Of a stretch of DNA of 64,000 nucleotides, positions 36,282 to 45,904 are shown piece after piece. Numbering within the stretch: the stretch's first letter is position 1; every line of letters begins with the position of its first letter. Under the pieces are notes generated by a model, which searched no databases, was not told the DNA's origin, and was given only the letters and a program-made list of their open reading frames with translations. Source of the DNA: Saprospiraceae bacterium. Lineage in GTDB: Bacteria > Bacteroidota > Bacteroidia > Chitinophagales > Saprospiraceae. The stretch lies in NCBI GenBank assembly GCA_028279185.1, contig JANQSS010000027.1:62001-126000 (forward strand), in the 5' to 3' direction. Position numbers and translations under genes: made by a program.

Positions 36282-36289
36282 TATATTTG
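36282..36289 (+). promoter_or_regulatory. -7 promoter element for the SusC/SusD operon
   Basis: TATATTTG followed by CGGC, an exact TAnnTTTG, 45 bp before the susC-like ATG at 36335. The -33 box is not exact. Confidence 0.55.
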
Positions 36290-36334
36290 CGGCTTAGATT
36301 GAATATTTATTTACCAAATCAAATAAAAGTGGAT

Positions 36335-39300
36335 ATGAAACGACTTTTACTTATGCTCTGCCTGAGCGTATTTGGAATTGGTGCCTTAATGGCCCAACGT
36401 ACAGTCTCAGGTACGATTGCGGACGCCGATGGCGAAGCGCTAATTGGTGCGAACGTAATCGTTAAAGGAACTACTATCGGAACCGTGACTGACTTTGACG
36501 GTCGGTACGAACTCGAAGTACCCGAAGACGCTACCACGCTAGTGGTAAGTTACACTGGATTCGAATCGCAAGAAATCGAACTCGGCGTATCTAACGTGAT
36601 TGATGTTTCCATGTCAGAGGGAATCTATTTGACCGAGGCAGTTGTAACTGCGTTGGGAATTGATAGAAATTCTCGTGATGTGGCTTATGCCAATCAAACC
36701 GTTGAAGCAGAGGACCTGCTTTCAGCACCTAACAAAAGTACCCTAGAAGCCTTACGCGGAAAAGTAGCCGGTGTGAAAATTTCACAAGGTTCAGGATCTG
36801 TTGGTGCCTCTACAAGGATCGTTCTCCGTGGAGAAGGATCATTGACGGGTAATAACAACGCATTGATCGTTATCGATGGTATTCCTATTGATAATGATGC
36901 AACGCGCTCTGGAGATCCAAATAATCGACTAGGCAACTTTGCTCAGGATGGTTATGCTGACTTTGGAAACAGGTTCAATGACTTGAACCCGAATGACATT
37001 GAGTCCGTAACGGTATTAAAAGGACCTTCTGCCACATCTCTTTATGGTTCGCGTGGTGCCTCCGGTGTACTTTTAATTACAACAAAGAACGGATCTGGAA
37101 AAGATGGTAAGATCGAAGTTGGTATCAACTCTTCGTTCTCCGTTGAAGAGGCATACGTACTTATGCAACGCCAAGACCGTTACGGTCAAGGATTTGGTAT
37201 CCCTTTTCAGCCGATTCCTGGTAGAGATTCAGGTGAAAACTGGTCTTGGGGACCGGAATTTGACGGCGTAGTTCGGCCATGGACGTCTCCTGTCGATGCC
37301 GATGGTGATGGTGATCTAGAATATCTTTCACGTCCATACAGTGCGGTAGATAACCAAATCGAGAAGTTCTTCGACTTAGGTAATACGCTTTCTAACTCTA
37401 TTTACTTCTCAGGAGCGAAAGATAATTTCACATACTACGCTTCTTACTCAAACACAGATCAGGAAGGTATTTTGCAGAACACGGGCTATAACCGTAACAC
37501 GTTTAAGCTTGCTTCAAGCGCTAAAGTTGCTGAGAGATTTTCAACAAATTTCTCTATCAGCTACTCACTAGTGACGCAGAATACGGCTCAAGAAGGACAA
37601 CGTCCTTTTGAAGGTCAAAATGCCTATGCAAATGCATTGCAGGCACCTGTGAACATTCCGTACAATGAATTACGTGACTACAACAGTCCTTTCCATGATT
37701 TCAAAGGATTCTATGGTTCTTACACTGTAAATCCATATTTCGTATTGAACGAAAATGTGAACGAAGGGAAAATTAGAAACTTAATTGGAAATGTAGGATT
37801 AACATACAATTTGACAAGCAATTGGGACATAAGTGCCAAGTTTGGTTTGAACAATGTTCAAACAGACGTTCGTCAGGCGGTTCCTCAATATGCTTATGAA
37901 GATCACTTAGTTTGGGGTGACAATCTTAATCCAACTCCTAGAGGTGGACGTCAGACATTCGCAGGTGCATATAGCGAAACTGATCTAAATAATACAAACC
38001 TTGATTTTACGGGTTTGACAAATTATGGATTGAGCTTAACAGATGATATCTCAGCTGACATTTCTGCTGGATTCAACTGGTTTGATCGTAAGACAGAAAG
38101 ATTATATGGTGAAACTGTTGGTGGTATCGTAGTACCTGGTTTCTATGATCTCTCAAACTCGGTAAGTACGCCAAGAGCTGTTGATGGTGAATCACACTAT
38201 CGCATCATGGGTCTTTTCGGAAATGTGCGATTCGGATGGCAGAACAAGGTATTCTTAGAGTACTCCGCACGTAATGACTGGTCTTCAACACTTCCTGAAG
38301 AAAATAATTCATTCTTCTACCAAGCAGTAGGGGCATCAGCTGTAATGACGGATATCTTCAATGTTGAGAGTGACGTTCTTTCTTTCTTGAAATTACGCGC
38401 CAGTTATGGAACAACAGGAAAAGATGCAGGATTATACTTGCTAGAGCCTGTTTTTGTTGCAAATCCAACGCTTCAGTCTTTGGGTAACAATCACGACTTA
38501 TTCTTCCCTGTTAATGGTCAGGCAGGATTTACACAAGGTAATAGAATTGGTAACCCGGATTTGAAGCCTGAGTTAACGACTACATTTGAAGCTGGTATTG
38601 ATGCATCTTTCTTGAAGGATCGCATTAATTTAGAATATACATATTACAACTCTGATCACACTGATCAGATCGTTATCGTTACACTTCCTAGTTCTTCTGG
38701 TTATACGAGTACCGTTGCCAACTTAGGAGAGATGAACAACAAAGGACATGAGTTGGCTGTGACACTTCGTCCATTGGTTAATTCTAACGGATTGAACTGG
38801 GACATCAACTTGCTGTATGCTAAGAATGAGAATGAAGTTATCAGCGTAAATCCTGAGGCGAATCAGGATGAATTAACGATTGATAATTTTGCTGGTGTTA
38901 CAACTGTGGCTAAAGTTGGTCTTCCTTATGGTACATTCAAAGGACTTGTAGTTGACCGCGATCCTCAGGGTCGAATGATCGTTGATGCAAGTGGACTTCC
39001 ATCATATACAAATCAGCAGGATTATCTTGGATCTTATCAGCCGGATTATACTGCAAGTTTGGGAACAACTATAGGATTTAAAGGGTTGAGTGCCAATGTC
39101 CTCTTCGATGTTCGTCAGGGTGGACAATTCCTATCATATACGAAGGATTTAGTTGAGTTCAACGGAACGGCTTTGACTACATTAATTGGAGATCGTGAGG
39201 CATTCGTTGTTGAAGATGCAGTTGTAATGGATGCAGATGGAAACTTTGTCGAAAATACAATTCCTGTTGCTCCTTATGATTTCGTAAGAAACAAGCCATT

Positions 39301-39571
39301 TTCAGAGCACTTGATCGATGCTAGCTTCGTAAAATTACGTGAAGTTGGATTACGTTATCAAGTACCGGGTTCTGTTTTAGATAAGCTTCCTTTCAAGAGC
39401 GCTAACGTTGGTCTATTCGCGAAGAACTTAAGATTCTGGTTACCAGATGAAAATACATTCGCTGATCCGGAAATCAATGGTCCTGCTCTTACTGGAAATG
39501 CCACTGGAATTGAAACGACTCAAACACCTCCTTCTAAGAGTTATGGTGTGACTTTAGGTCTTGTATTTTAA
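36335..39571 (+). CDS. SusC/RagA family TonB-linked outer-membrane transporter
   Basis: A 1078-residue outer-membrane porin that takes up a nutrient with its SusD partner, powered by TonB-ExbBD. Start chosen at the ATG giving the signal peptide MKRLLLMLCLSVFGIGALMAQ; an earlier in-frame start would overlap the promoter. A carboxypeptidase-regulatory-like domain follows (about 20-100, SGTIADADGEALIGANVIVKG minus its ends), then a TonB plug (EALRGKVAGVKI, ALIVIDGIPID, SVTVLKGPSATSLYGSRGA) and the beta-barrel ending in SYGVTLGLVF. It leads a four-gene operon with no enzyme gene. The substrate cannot be read from the sequence. Confidence 0.94.
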   Translation: MKRLLLMLCLSVFGIGALMAQRTVSGTIADADGEALIGANVIVKGTTIGTVTDFDGRYELEVPEDATTLVVSYTGFESQEIELGVSNVIDVSMSEGIYLTEAVVTALGIDRNSRDVAYANQTVEAEDLLSAPNKSTLEALRGKVAGVKISQGSGSVGASTRIVLRGEGSLTGNNNALIVIDGIPIDNDATRSGDPNNRLGNFAQDGYADFGNRFNDLNPNDIESVTVLKGPSATSLYGSRGASGVLLITTKNGSGKDGKIEVGINSSFSVEEAYVLMQRQDRYGQGFGIPFQPIPGRDSGENWSWGPEFDGVVRPWTSPVDADGDGDLEYLSRPYSAVDNQIEKFFDLGNTLSNSIYFSGAKDNFTYYASYSNTDQEGILQNTGYNRNTFKLASSAKVAERFSTNFSISYSLVTQNTAQEGQRPFEGQNAYANALQAPVNIPYNELRDYNSPFHDFKGFYGSYTVNPYFVLNENVNEGKIRNLIGNVGLTYNLTSNWDISAKFGLNNVQTDVRQAVPQYAYEDHLVWGDNLNPTPRGGRQTFAGAYSETDLNNTNLDFTGLTNYGLSLTDDISADISAGFNWFDRKTERLYGETVGGIVVPGFYDLSNSVSTPRAVDGESHYRIMGLFGNVRFGWQNKVFLEYSARNDWSSTLPEENNSFFYQAVGASAVMTDIFNVESDVLSFLKLRASYGTTGKDAGLYLLEPVFVANPTLQSLGNNHDLFFPVNGQAGFTQGNRIGNPDLKPELTTTFEAGIDASFLKDRINLEYTYYNSDHTDQIVIVTLPSSSGYTSTVANLGEMNNKGHELAVTLRPLVNSNGLNWDINLLYAKNENEVISVNPEANQDELTIDNFAGVTTVAKVGLPYGTFKGLVVDRDPQGRMIVDASGLPSYTNQQDYLGSYQPDYTASLGTTIGFKGLSANVLFDVRQGGQFLSYTKDLVEFNGTALTTLIGDREAFVVEDAVVMDADGNFVENTIPVAPYDFVRNKPFSEHLIDASFVKLREVGLRYQVPGSVLDKLPFKSANVGLFAKNLRFWLPDENTFADPEINGPALTGNATGIETTQTPPSKSYGVTLGLVF

Positions 39572-39595
39572 TCAGAACTTGAAAAATTACTTAAT

Positions 39596-41044
39596 ATGAA
39601 ATCTATATTGAATAAATATATTCTGATTCTCTTCGCAGCGGCTTTTATGGTCACATCATGTGGAGAAGAATTGGCCGAGATCAATATTGATCCGGATAAT
39701 CCATCTACGGCTCGTCCTCAGGAAGTATTGACAGCCGTGCTGGATTACACAGCATTCGTCATGGATGCGCAGTACAACAACGAGGCCTTTCTTTGGGGTC
39801 AATTTTGGACTTGGGGAACGGGTGTATCACTAGGTGACAATGCTCGGTACATTCAAGAGCCAAGAGATGCCAATCAGGCTTGGGCTCGCTCTTACAGCAA
39901 TGCTTTAGCCGATGTAAAATTTCTCAAAAAAGCAGAAAATCCGGCGTATTCTGGTATTGCTAAAGTGATGGAAGCTTTCATCTATCAGTATTTGGTGGAC
40001 CACTTCGGTGATGTGCCATATTCTGAGGCAATCAATGGTGCAATAGAAGATGGTTCTATTGTTGCTCCGAATTTCGATGACGATGCAGCCATTTATCCGG
40101 CCCTTGTGACGACATTGGATGAGGCTTTGGCAGATTTGTCCGGAGCTGATGATATTGGATCAGAGGATTTAGTTTTTGGGGGTAGCATTGCAAATTGGAC
40201 CAAATTCGCCAATTCTTTGAAATTGCGAATTTTGATGCGCATGTCTGGTGTAAATGATGTATCGGCGCAGGTTGCAGAGGTAATGGCTAATGGTGAATTC
40301 CTTGAAAGCATTCAAGCAGAAGTTGCTTTTTCTGGCGAAACAGGCTCTGAAAACCCAATGTATGCGTGGGAAGAATCAGGAATAGGTCTTTTTTATAAAG
40401 CTGCCACGACAGTAACAGAAATTTTGGATGATACGGATGACCCAAGATTATTTTATTTCTACAAGGAGGCTGTAAACTTTCCTGGAGAAATAAGAGCAGG
40501 AGACCAGAACCAAATAGCATTGGATTTTGGTGCGGTTAACGAAGATTGGAGTGATCCAGCAGATGTAACATATGGTGCTGCAGTTCCTACAATTTTCATG
40601 AGTAGCTGGGAAACTTGGTTCTTACGTGCTGAGGCTGCGAGGAAGTTCAACACAGGTGATGACTTCGTTGGTGCTGTTGAGACGGCTATTCGCGAGAACT
40701 CTGCTTACCTTGGAGTGCCCGCTGGAGACGTCGAAACTTTCCTTACTTCGTTCAACTTTGGTGGCGCTTCTGCAGACGTCCAGGATAGATTGTTAGCTGT
40801 TCAAAAATGGATATCAATGACTGGATTACAAGAAGCAGAAGGTTGGATTGAATCACGTCGATTTGACACGCCTTCAACTCCATATTTCACTGGTGACGGT
40901 GGGGTGTTCCAAGTGCCACTTCAATCTGCATTACCCGGACGTACATTTCCATCGCGATGGTTATATGCCGAGTCTGAGCAAAATCTTAATCCAAATTTCC
41001 CAGGTCAGCCTACCGTGACTGACAAAGTATTCTGGGATAATTAA
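39596..41044 (+). CDS. SusD/RagB family surface lipoprotein (SusD-like_2 type)
   Basis: A 482-residue lipoprotein that forms the lid of the SusC transporter. The lipobox is MVTSC with C22, followed by GEE, an acidic surface-export signal. The opening INIDPDNPSTARP and the later AWARSYSNALADVKFL and VPTIFMSSWETWFLRAEAA segments are typical for the SusD-like_2 group, often tied to unknown or peptide-like substrates rather than classic polysaccharides. It follows the susC-like gene by 24 bp. Confidence 0.93.
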   Translation: MKSILNKYILILFAAAFMVTSCGEELAEINIDPDNPSTARPQEVLTAVLDYTAFVMDAQYNNEAFLWGQFWTWGTGVSLGDNARYIQEPRDANQAWARSYSNALADVKFLKKAENPAYSGIAKVMEAFIYQYLVDHFGDVPYSEAINGAIEDGSIVAPNFDDDAAIYPALVTTLDEALADLSGADDIGSEDLVFGGSIANWTKFANSLKLRILMRMSGVNDVSAQVAEVMANGEFLESIQAEVAFSGETGSENPMYAWEESGIGLFYKAATTVTEILDDTDDPRLFYFYKEAVNFPGEIRAGDQNQIALDFGAVNEDWSDPADVTYGAAVPTIFMSSWETWFLRAEAARKFNTGDDFVGAVETAIRENSAYLGVPAGDVETFLTSFNFGGASADVQDRLLAVQKWISMTGLQEAEGWIESRRFDTPSTPYFTGDGGVFQVPLQSALPGRTFPSRWLYAESEQNLNPNFPGQPTVTDKVFWDN

Positions 41045-41062
41045 TCAAAACAATAATCAGAT

Positions 41063-41989
41063 ATGAAGAATATAATTAAAATCTTGGGTGTCTTTGTTCT
41101 AGCAGCATGTGCATTCTCATGCAACGAAGATGACCCAGTAGAATATAGTTCTGGATTATTCCAGGAAATTACAGATCCATTTCTACAAGTGAGAACGGGT
41201 GTTGTTTCTTTCCAGGCTGGAACTCCTTCTTACAATTTAGGCTTTAACGTTGTAAATGGAACGAAAGCATTGTCACAAGTGACCGTGTACAGTCAGTTTG
41301 AAGATGCAGCTACAGGCGACGTATCAGATGAGGTTGTTTTTGGCACATATGCTGTTTCAGGAGCGCTCACGGCTGTTGATCAGGAAATCACGTATGATGA
41401 TTTGAAAAATGGAATCGTAATCAATGGTGGTGCAATGCCAGACGATCAAACAGCTCTTGCAATCGGTTCACTGTGGCGCATGCGTTTCGAAGGAACAACA
41501 GCAAGTGGTGATATTCCACTTACTGGTAGCATGATTGTTGGTGTCCTAAGCCGTTTTGCTGGCCTGTACCGAGTTTTGGAGAGCAGTTATTTCCGAATTG
41601 GAGCTGATAATGGTGGCTGGAATGGTACCGATATTTTCATCGGTTCGGTTGATGCTACAACATATTCGCATAATGATAACTGGGGGCCATTTGGTTGGGC
41701 TGGTAATAGTTTTACGTTTTCTATAGATGAAACAGATAATTCAATCACTGTTCCACTAATTGATGGTGATGGCCAGCTTGCCAATGGGAATCCATTGTTT
41801 TCTGGAAATCGAGCCGTTGGCTGTCATTCAGAGCCAGAATTCTTTGTGAATGTTCCATGCGCCGGATCAAATGTTTTGATTCCTGACGATGTTGGAGGTA
41901 AGCACAGACTAATTCTGACGTACGGATATTTCACAGATGGATCAGGTCCTCGTGAATTCTATGAAGTAATGGAAAAAATTGTCAACTAA
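41063..41989 (+). CDS. Surface lipoprotein of unknown function in SusC/D operon
   Basis: A 308-residue lipoprotein. The signal ends in AFSC with C20, followed by NEDD, the acidic pattern linked to export to the cell surface in Bacteroidota. The body is beta-rich with repeated GTY/SGA turns and two cysteines (VGCHSEPEF, VPCAGSN). It takes the place of SusE/SusF-like accessory binding proteins in the operon, 18 bp after the susD-like gene. No domain recognised; a substrate-binding role is inferred from position. Confidence 0.75.
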   Translation: MKNIIKILGVFVLAACAFSCNEDDPVEYSSGLFQEITDPFLQVRTGVVSFQAGTPSYNLGFNVVNGTKALSQVTVYSQFEDAATGDVSDEVVFGTYAVSGALTAVDQEITYDDLKNGIVINGGAMPDDQTALAIGSLWRMRFEGTTASGDIPLTGSMIVGVLSRFAGLYRVLESSYFRIGADNGGWNGTDIFIGSVDATTYSHNDNWGPFGWAGNSFTFSIDETDNSITVPLIDGDGQLANGNPLFSGNRAVGCHSEPEFFVNVPCAGSNVLIPDDVGGKHRLILTYGYFTDGSGPREFYEVMEKIVN

Positions 41990-42003
41990 AAAATTGATTA
42001 AAA

Positions 42004-42936
42004 ATGACTTTTAAAATAAAAAATGTTCTCTTACTCATTTTTTGCGCGACAATAATTTTCTCGTGCAAAGATGATGATACAGAGCCATCAACAATTACGG
42101 AAGTAGAGAAATTTACATTCACTACTTTGCCAGAGGCAATTACAGTGCCTGAAGAAGCGGCCACATTTCCTCTGGACTTTACTTTCGATGAAAAACAGAT
42201 AATCGATGTACATGTAGTCGTCTCTGTAGACGAAGAATCAACGGCGACTGAAGATGCAGATTTTCACTTATCATCGCATGCAGTTGACGTTGCAGCTGTT
42301 GTGGGCGAAGGTGGATTATCCATTACGGTCGATGAAGACTTCTTACCAGAACCAACAGAAACGGTTATTTTGACATTTGCGGGTGATGAGCCTTTCGGTT
42401 TACCAGAAACGCAAACGACATTGGTAATGAATATTGAAAATAAGATTTATCCACCTGCTATCCAATTGAATTGGGACAATAGCTTCCTTTTTAGTGGTAA
42501 TACATTCAATACATGTGGCAATACGGATATGGACCTGTTGATATTTGATGATATGGGCAATGAGGTATCTGGTTTCGCTGGAGCTACTGGTGCATGCCCA
42601 GAACTTGTATTTGCTGACGACATCACCGCTGATGGTACATATGATTTAGTTGCGAATCTATTTGGAGATGGAAGTATTTCCGGTCTCGTGATTAGCGGAG
42701 CAATTGATTCGTTTGAAATTGACTTGCAGTTAACACTATTTAAAGGTGGTGTTGTTGCACCTGAAATGTCTACTTCAGTATACAGCACGATCGACTATAG
42801 CATCGATAAATTCTACTCATATACACCTTCTGATCCTGATGGTGAAAATTTAATCACTATCGGATCTGTTACTGTAAATGGTGGCGAGATGGTATTATTC
42901 GATCCTGACGGAACGGAAGTTGGTAGGTTTGACTAA
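42004..42936 (+). CDS. Surface lipoprotein with Calx-beta-like domain
   Basis: A 310-residue lipoprotein with lipobox IIFSC (C21) followed by KDDD, a strong surface-export signal. Residues about 35-145 resemble a Calx-beta/DUF-type beta sandwich: a pattern of ESTATEDADFHL, then ITVDEDFLPEPTETVILTF. The rest is beta-rich and unassigned, with a C-terminal GGEMVLFDPDGTEVG. It is the fourth gene of the SusC operon, 14 bp after the previous one, and is followed by a strong terminator. It probably helps bind the substrate at the surface; this is inference. Confidence 0.75.
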   Translation: MTFKIKNVLLLIFCATIIFSCKDDDTEPSTITEVEKFTFTTLPEAITVPEEAATFPLDFTFDEKQIIDVHVVVSVDEESTATEDADFHLSSHAVDVAAVVGEGGLSITVDEDFLPEPTETVILTFAGDEPFGLPETQTTLVMNIENKIYPPAIQLNWDNSFLFSGNTFNTCGNTDMDLLIFDDMGNEVSGFAGATGACPELVFADDITADGTYDLVANLFGDGSISGLVISGAIDSFEIDLQLTLFKGGVVAPEMSTSVYSTIDYSIDKFYSYTPSDPDGENLITIGSVTVNGGEMVLFDPDGTEVGRFD

Positions 42937-42969
42937 TAATCCCTGCCTATTATTGAAGAAATAGTAATT

Positions 42970-43006
42970 AATAAAGCCCAGTTTGTTATCAAATTGGGCT
43001 TTATTT
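42970..43006 (+). terminator. Intrinsic terminator of the SusC/D operon
   Basis: Stem AAAGCCCAGTTT / AAATTGGGCTTT (one G-T wobble) with loop GTTATC, followed by ATTTATTT. A flanking AATAA/TTATT extends the stem, so it could act in both directions. Confidence 0.88.
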
Positions 43007-43029
43007 ATTTACGCTATAAAAATAAAACG

Positions 43030-44694
43030 TTGAAGATTTTCTCGCGCAAAGCATTTTTTTGTACTCTTTTTATTCTTAGCACATTCAGCTACGGTCTTCT
43101 AGCCCAAGAAAATAATTCCATTTTATGTTCGGATGGATTGGATAATGATGGTGATGGTAATTTTGATTGTGATGATTCAGAATGTCAGGCGTTAGCCAAT
43201 ATGGGCTGTGTGACGTGCTTGTTCGATGGATTGTCCTTTGCCGATTATGTCATCGAGTACGATGGTGCATGCGAAACAACCAATCAATTCACTTCACCTG
43301 AAGAGGCCTTAGGAGTTGCGGATAATGAGCTTAACTCGAGTGCGTCCGCAAATTTCGTTAGTCTGGGAGAGGGAGGATCAATTAAGCTTGGGTTCAGCGA
43401 TAACCTGGTGATTAACAGCGGAACGGACGAACCCGATATTTGGATTTTCGAAGTTGGCATCACAGCAGAAGTTACGTTTATAGAGCTCAGACCCGCTGAC
43501 GACACAACAAATCAGGCGCTTAACCAAGCCGGCATTTTGGATTCGGACGGAGACGGTTTTTATGAATTGGGAAGCTCGATGGGAGCGACGTCCTCTATAG
43601 ACATCGACAATTTGCTGCCAGGATATGTCAAAGGTGTATTAAAATTTAATGCAATAGAAATACAAGATCGTGTGGATGCGCAATGTGAGGACGAACCTGA
43701 AATTCCTGGTGCTGACATCGATGCAGTATGTGCGCTATCCTCAGTATCCAGCGAGGAATGTGGAAATGGTATCGATGATGACTTAGATGGGTTTATTGAT
43801 TGTGATGACCCACAATTGGCCGGTGATTGTTGCTGTCTGGTAACCAAGTCAATAGAATTAGGTAATGATGTTTACACGTGCTTTGGTGATACAATTTTCC
43901 TTCAGGTGGACGACATTTTTAATTCATACAATTGGAGCACAGGAATAAATTCAAATGCAATTATTGTTACGCAATCCGGAAATTACAGCCTAACCGTTGT
44001 AGAAGAAAATGATTGTGAATTAATCGATTCAGTTGAAATTTCTATTACCGAAGACCCGGTTGTAAATCGAATTGTCGGAAAATGCATTGGACAAGAAATT
44101 GTTGTCGATGGACGATCATTTTCCATTCCTGGAGTTTATGTAGATACAATTTCATACCCAAATCAAATCTGCGATACAATATTTAGATATGAAATATTTG
44201 ATTTTGATATCGTGCCTGATTTTTTGGGACCCGATCAAGTAATTTGTGCGCGATCGATTACCATTCAAAGTCCATGGACGGAGACATCATGGCCGGATGG
44301 AACAGTACAGCCAACTTATATCTTAAGTCAATCGGATATATTGTTTGTGACTGCTATAGACGAAAATAACTGCCTTGTCACCGATTCAGTACAAATAACG
44401 TTAGCGAATCTTGGGAATTTCTTCGTACCATCAGCATTCTCACCTAATGATGACGCAATCAACGATCATTTCCAACTATTTTTTGAAAATGACAATATTC
44501 AAGAATACACACTTTCCATTTTTGATCGCTTTGGAAATCAAGTATTCAAACAAACTGGAGTGGATATTCGTTGGGATGGAAATGTAAATGGACGAGCTGC
44601 GCAAACCGGAACATACGTGTATCAAATTGAATATTCAAATGGCAATTGCGAACAATCTGAAATATTTTCCGGAGACGTTATTTTATTGAGATAG
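43030..44694 (+). CDS. Secreted protein with MopE-like repeats and T9SS type B sorting domain
   Basis: A protein of about 554 residues from a TTG start that gives the signal peptide KIFSRKAFFCTLFILSTFSY; an earlier in-frame start would lie inside the upstream terminator. Two MopE-like Asp-rich repeats are present: CSDGLDNDGDGNFDCDDSEC near the N-terminus and CGNGIDDDLDGFIDCDDPQ near residue 245, each likely a Ca-binding loop. Two PKD/Ig-like strands with 'CFGDTIFLQVDD' follow. The C-terminus is a type B (gliding-motility-associated) sorting domain: FVPSAFSPNDDAINDHF, SIFDRFGNQVF, WDGNVNGRAAQTGTYVYQI and GDVILLR. It should be exported and released or anchored through PorP/SprF-type proteins. 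Cargo function unknown. Confidence 0.83.
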   Translation: MKIFSRKAFFCTLFILSTFSYGLLAQENNSILCSDGLDNDGDGNFDCDDSECQALANMGCVTCLFDGLSFADYVIEYDGACETTNQFTSPEEALGVADNELNSSASANFVSLGEGGSIKLGFSDNLVINSGTDEPDIWIFEVGITAEVTFIELRPADDTTNQALNQAGILDSDGDGFYELGSSMGATSSIDIDNLLPGYVKGVLKFNAIEIQDRVDAQCEDEPEIPGADIDAVCALSSVSSEECGNGIDDDLDGFIDCDDPQLAGDCCCLVTKSIELGNDVYTCFGDTIFLQVDDIFNSYNWSTGINSNAIIVTQSGNYSLTVVEENDCELIDSVEISITEDPVVNRIVGKCIGQEIVVDGRSFSIPGVYVDTISYPNQICDTIFRYEIFDFDIVPDFLGPDQVICARSITIQSPWTETSWPDGTVQPTYILSQSDILFVTAIDENNCLVTDSVQITLANLGNFFVPSAFSPNDDAINDHFQLFFENDNIQEYTLSIFDRFGNQVFKQTGVDIRWDGNVNGRAAQTGTYVYQIEYSNGNCEQSEIFSGDVILLR

Positions 44695-44707
44695 GCAGAT
44701 GTGCTAA

Positions 44708-45448
44708 CTAACCCTTTTCGTTGAAATAATTGAATACACGAACGTAATCAGCTTCCTTTTTCAGCTTATTTAATTTTAACGCGTCCATAGCAAGTTTTAC
44801 GTCACCCCTTTTTTGTTTTGGCAAGAGTTTAAAAATATCATCCTTTTTCAAATTAAATTTAACAGGACTTCTTCTGCCACGTACAATGTAATAATCATGT
44901 GTGCGATAAAACTTGTCCATAGTAGTCTGCTGTCCGGGGATGTTTCTTGTATGATTTGTTAATTCAACACGCGTATCTTTAAAAAAAGTGATAAGGCTGT
45001 CTTGATACAGAATTTCATAGAATTTGGTCGGATTATCACGATTGACTCTAAGAAGTGGATACGGCATATCATTCGTTGGTGATACAATAGATTCAAAAAA
45101 AGCCGTTTCCAGTATGATTTCTTTTTGATCTCCTTTCGTGGCGATAATTTCATTTTGATAACAATCGTACTGTATAGTAGCGTTTTCTACTACTTCTCCA
45201 GTATTCATGTATAAATCAACAAGTGGCATATGATCCAGATGCAAGTATGGCGATCCTTTGATTTCGTCATACCGCTGTCTGGCTTCATCATAGGAGATAT
45301 ACTTATTTTTCGCCTTGATTCGAATGGTTGTATTGTTATAAACCATTCCTGCGTGTGCTTCATTGATACTTGGTGAATTCTCTGGCGCCTGGGCCAATGA
45401 AATGAGCGAAAAGCATATAAAAAGAATGGTGTAGCATATAAGTTTCAT
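44708..45448 (-). CDS. Exported protein of unknown function
   Basis: A 246-residue protein with a signal peptide (ICYTILFICFSLISLAQ). The mature part is rich in K, D, Y and T, with a YDEIKGSPYLHLDHMPLVD segment and a basic C-terminus (LPKQKRGDVKLAMDALKLNK). It resembles the loosely conserved periplasmic proteins common in Bacteroidota but no family is named with confidence. It converges with the T9SS type B gene (13-bp gap) and is divergent from rpsU. Confidence 0.65.
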   Translation of the reverse strand: MKLICYTILFICFSLISLAQAPENSPSINEAHAGMVYNNTTIRIKAKNKYISYDEARQRYDEIKGSPYLHLDHMPLVDLYMNTGEVVENATIQYDCYQNEIIATKGDQKEIILETAFFESIVSPTNDMPYPLLRVNRDNPTKFYEILYQDSLITFFKDTRVELTNHTRNIPGQQTTMDKFYRTHDYYIVRGRRSPVKFNLKKDDIFKLLPKQKRGDVKLAMDALKLNKLKKEADYVRVFNYFNEKG

Positions 45449-45539
45449 AATGGTGGTAGCAGATTATCGACTTTTACATAATATACATCTAATAACGAAT
45501 CAGAGAGGTGATTTGTATAGTCAAATTCGGGCAGAATCG

Positions 45540-45547
45540 CAAAGATA
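45540..45547 (-). promoter_or_regulatory. -7 promoter element for the exported protein gene
   Basis: Minus-strand TATCTTTG followed by CG, an exact TAnnTTTG, about 90 bp before the ATG at 45448. The -33 box is unclear. Confidence 0.45.
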
Positions 45548-45609
45548 GGACAAACCAATGTTCTACTCCTGGTCAACTAGTAAAGACGCTTCAAAGTTAG
45601 GGTCGGGAC

Positions 45610-45640
45610 TTGGTATTATCAAATCGGAGTGGTAACTTTG
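45610..45640 (+). promoter_or_regulatory. Promoter of rpsU-xer-hpf
   Basis: TTG (45610-45612), a 20-nt spacer and TAACTTTG (45633-45640), a full match to the Bacteroidota primary-sigma consensus. It lies 25 bp before the rpsU ATG. Confidence 0.7.
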
Positions 45641-45665
45641 CGGCTCTTAAAAATTGAACCTGTTT

Positions 45666-45857
45666 ATGTTAATCATTGATGTTAAAGATGGCGAGTCAAT
45701 AGATCGTGCACTGAAAAAGTACAAACGCAAGTTTGAACGTTCGGGAGTTATCAAAGAACTGCGTCGCAGAAAGCACTTCGTCAAACCTTCGGTTAAAAGA
45801 CGAACTGAGGTGCTTAAGGCCATCTACAAGAACGAAAAGTACGGAGACCAGGGCTAA
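45666..45857 (+). CDS. rpsU: 30S ribosomal protein S21
   Basis: A 63-residue protein of the small subunit near the mRNA 3' platform. MLIIDVKDGESIDRALKKYK followed by SGVIKELRRRKHFVKPSVKR and a basic tail is the Bacteroidota S21 form. The ATG at 45666 is chosen over a TTG 12 bp upstream because the family starts at MLI. In Bacteroidota S21 helps sequester the anti-Shine-Dalgarno sequence. It leads the conserved rpsU-xer-hpf order. Confidence 0.96.
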   Translation: MLIIDVKDGESIDRALKKYKRKFERSGVIKELRRRKHFVKPSVKRRTEVLKAIYKNEKYGDQG

Positions 45858-45904
45858 GGCCACATCGTATTGCGCATCTCGAAAGAATTACATATTTTAG
45901 TAAT

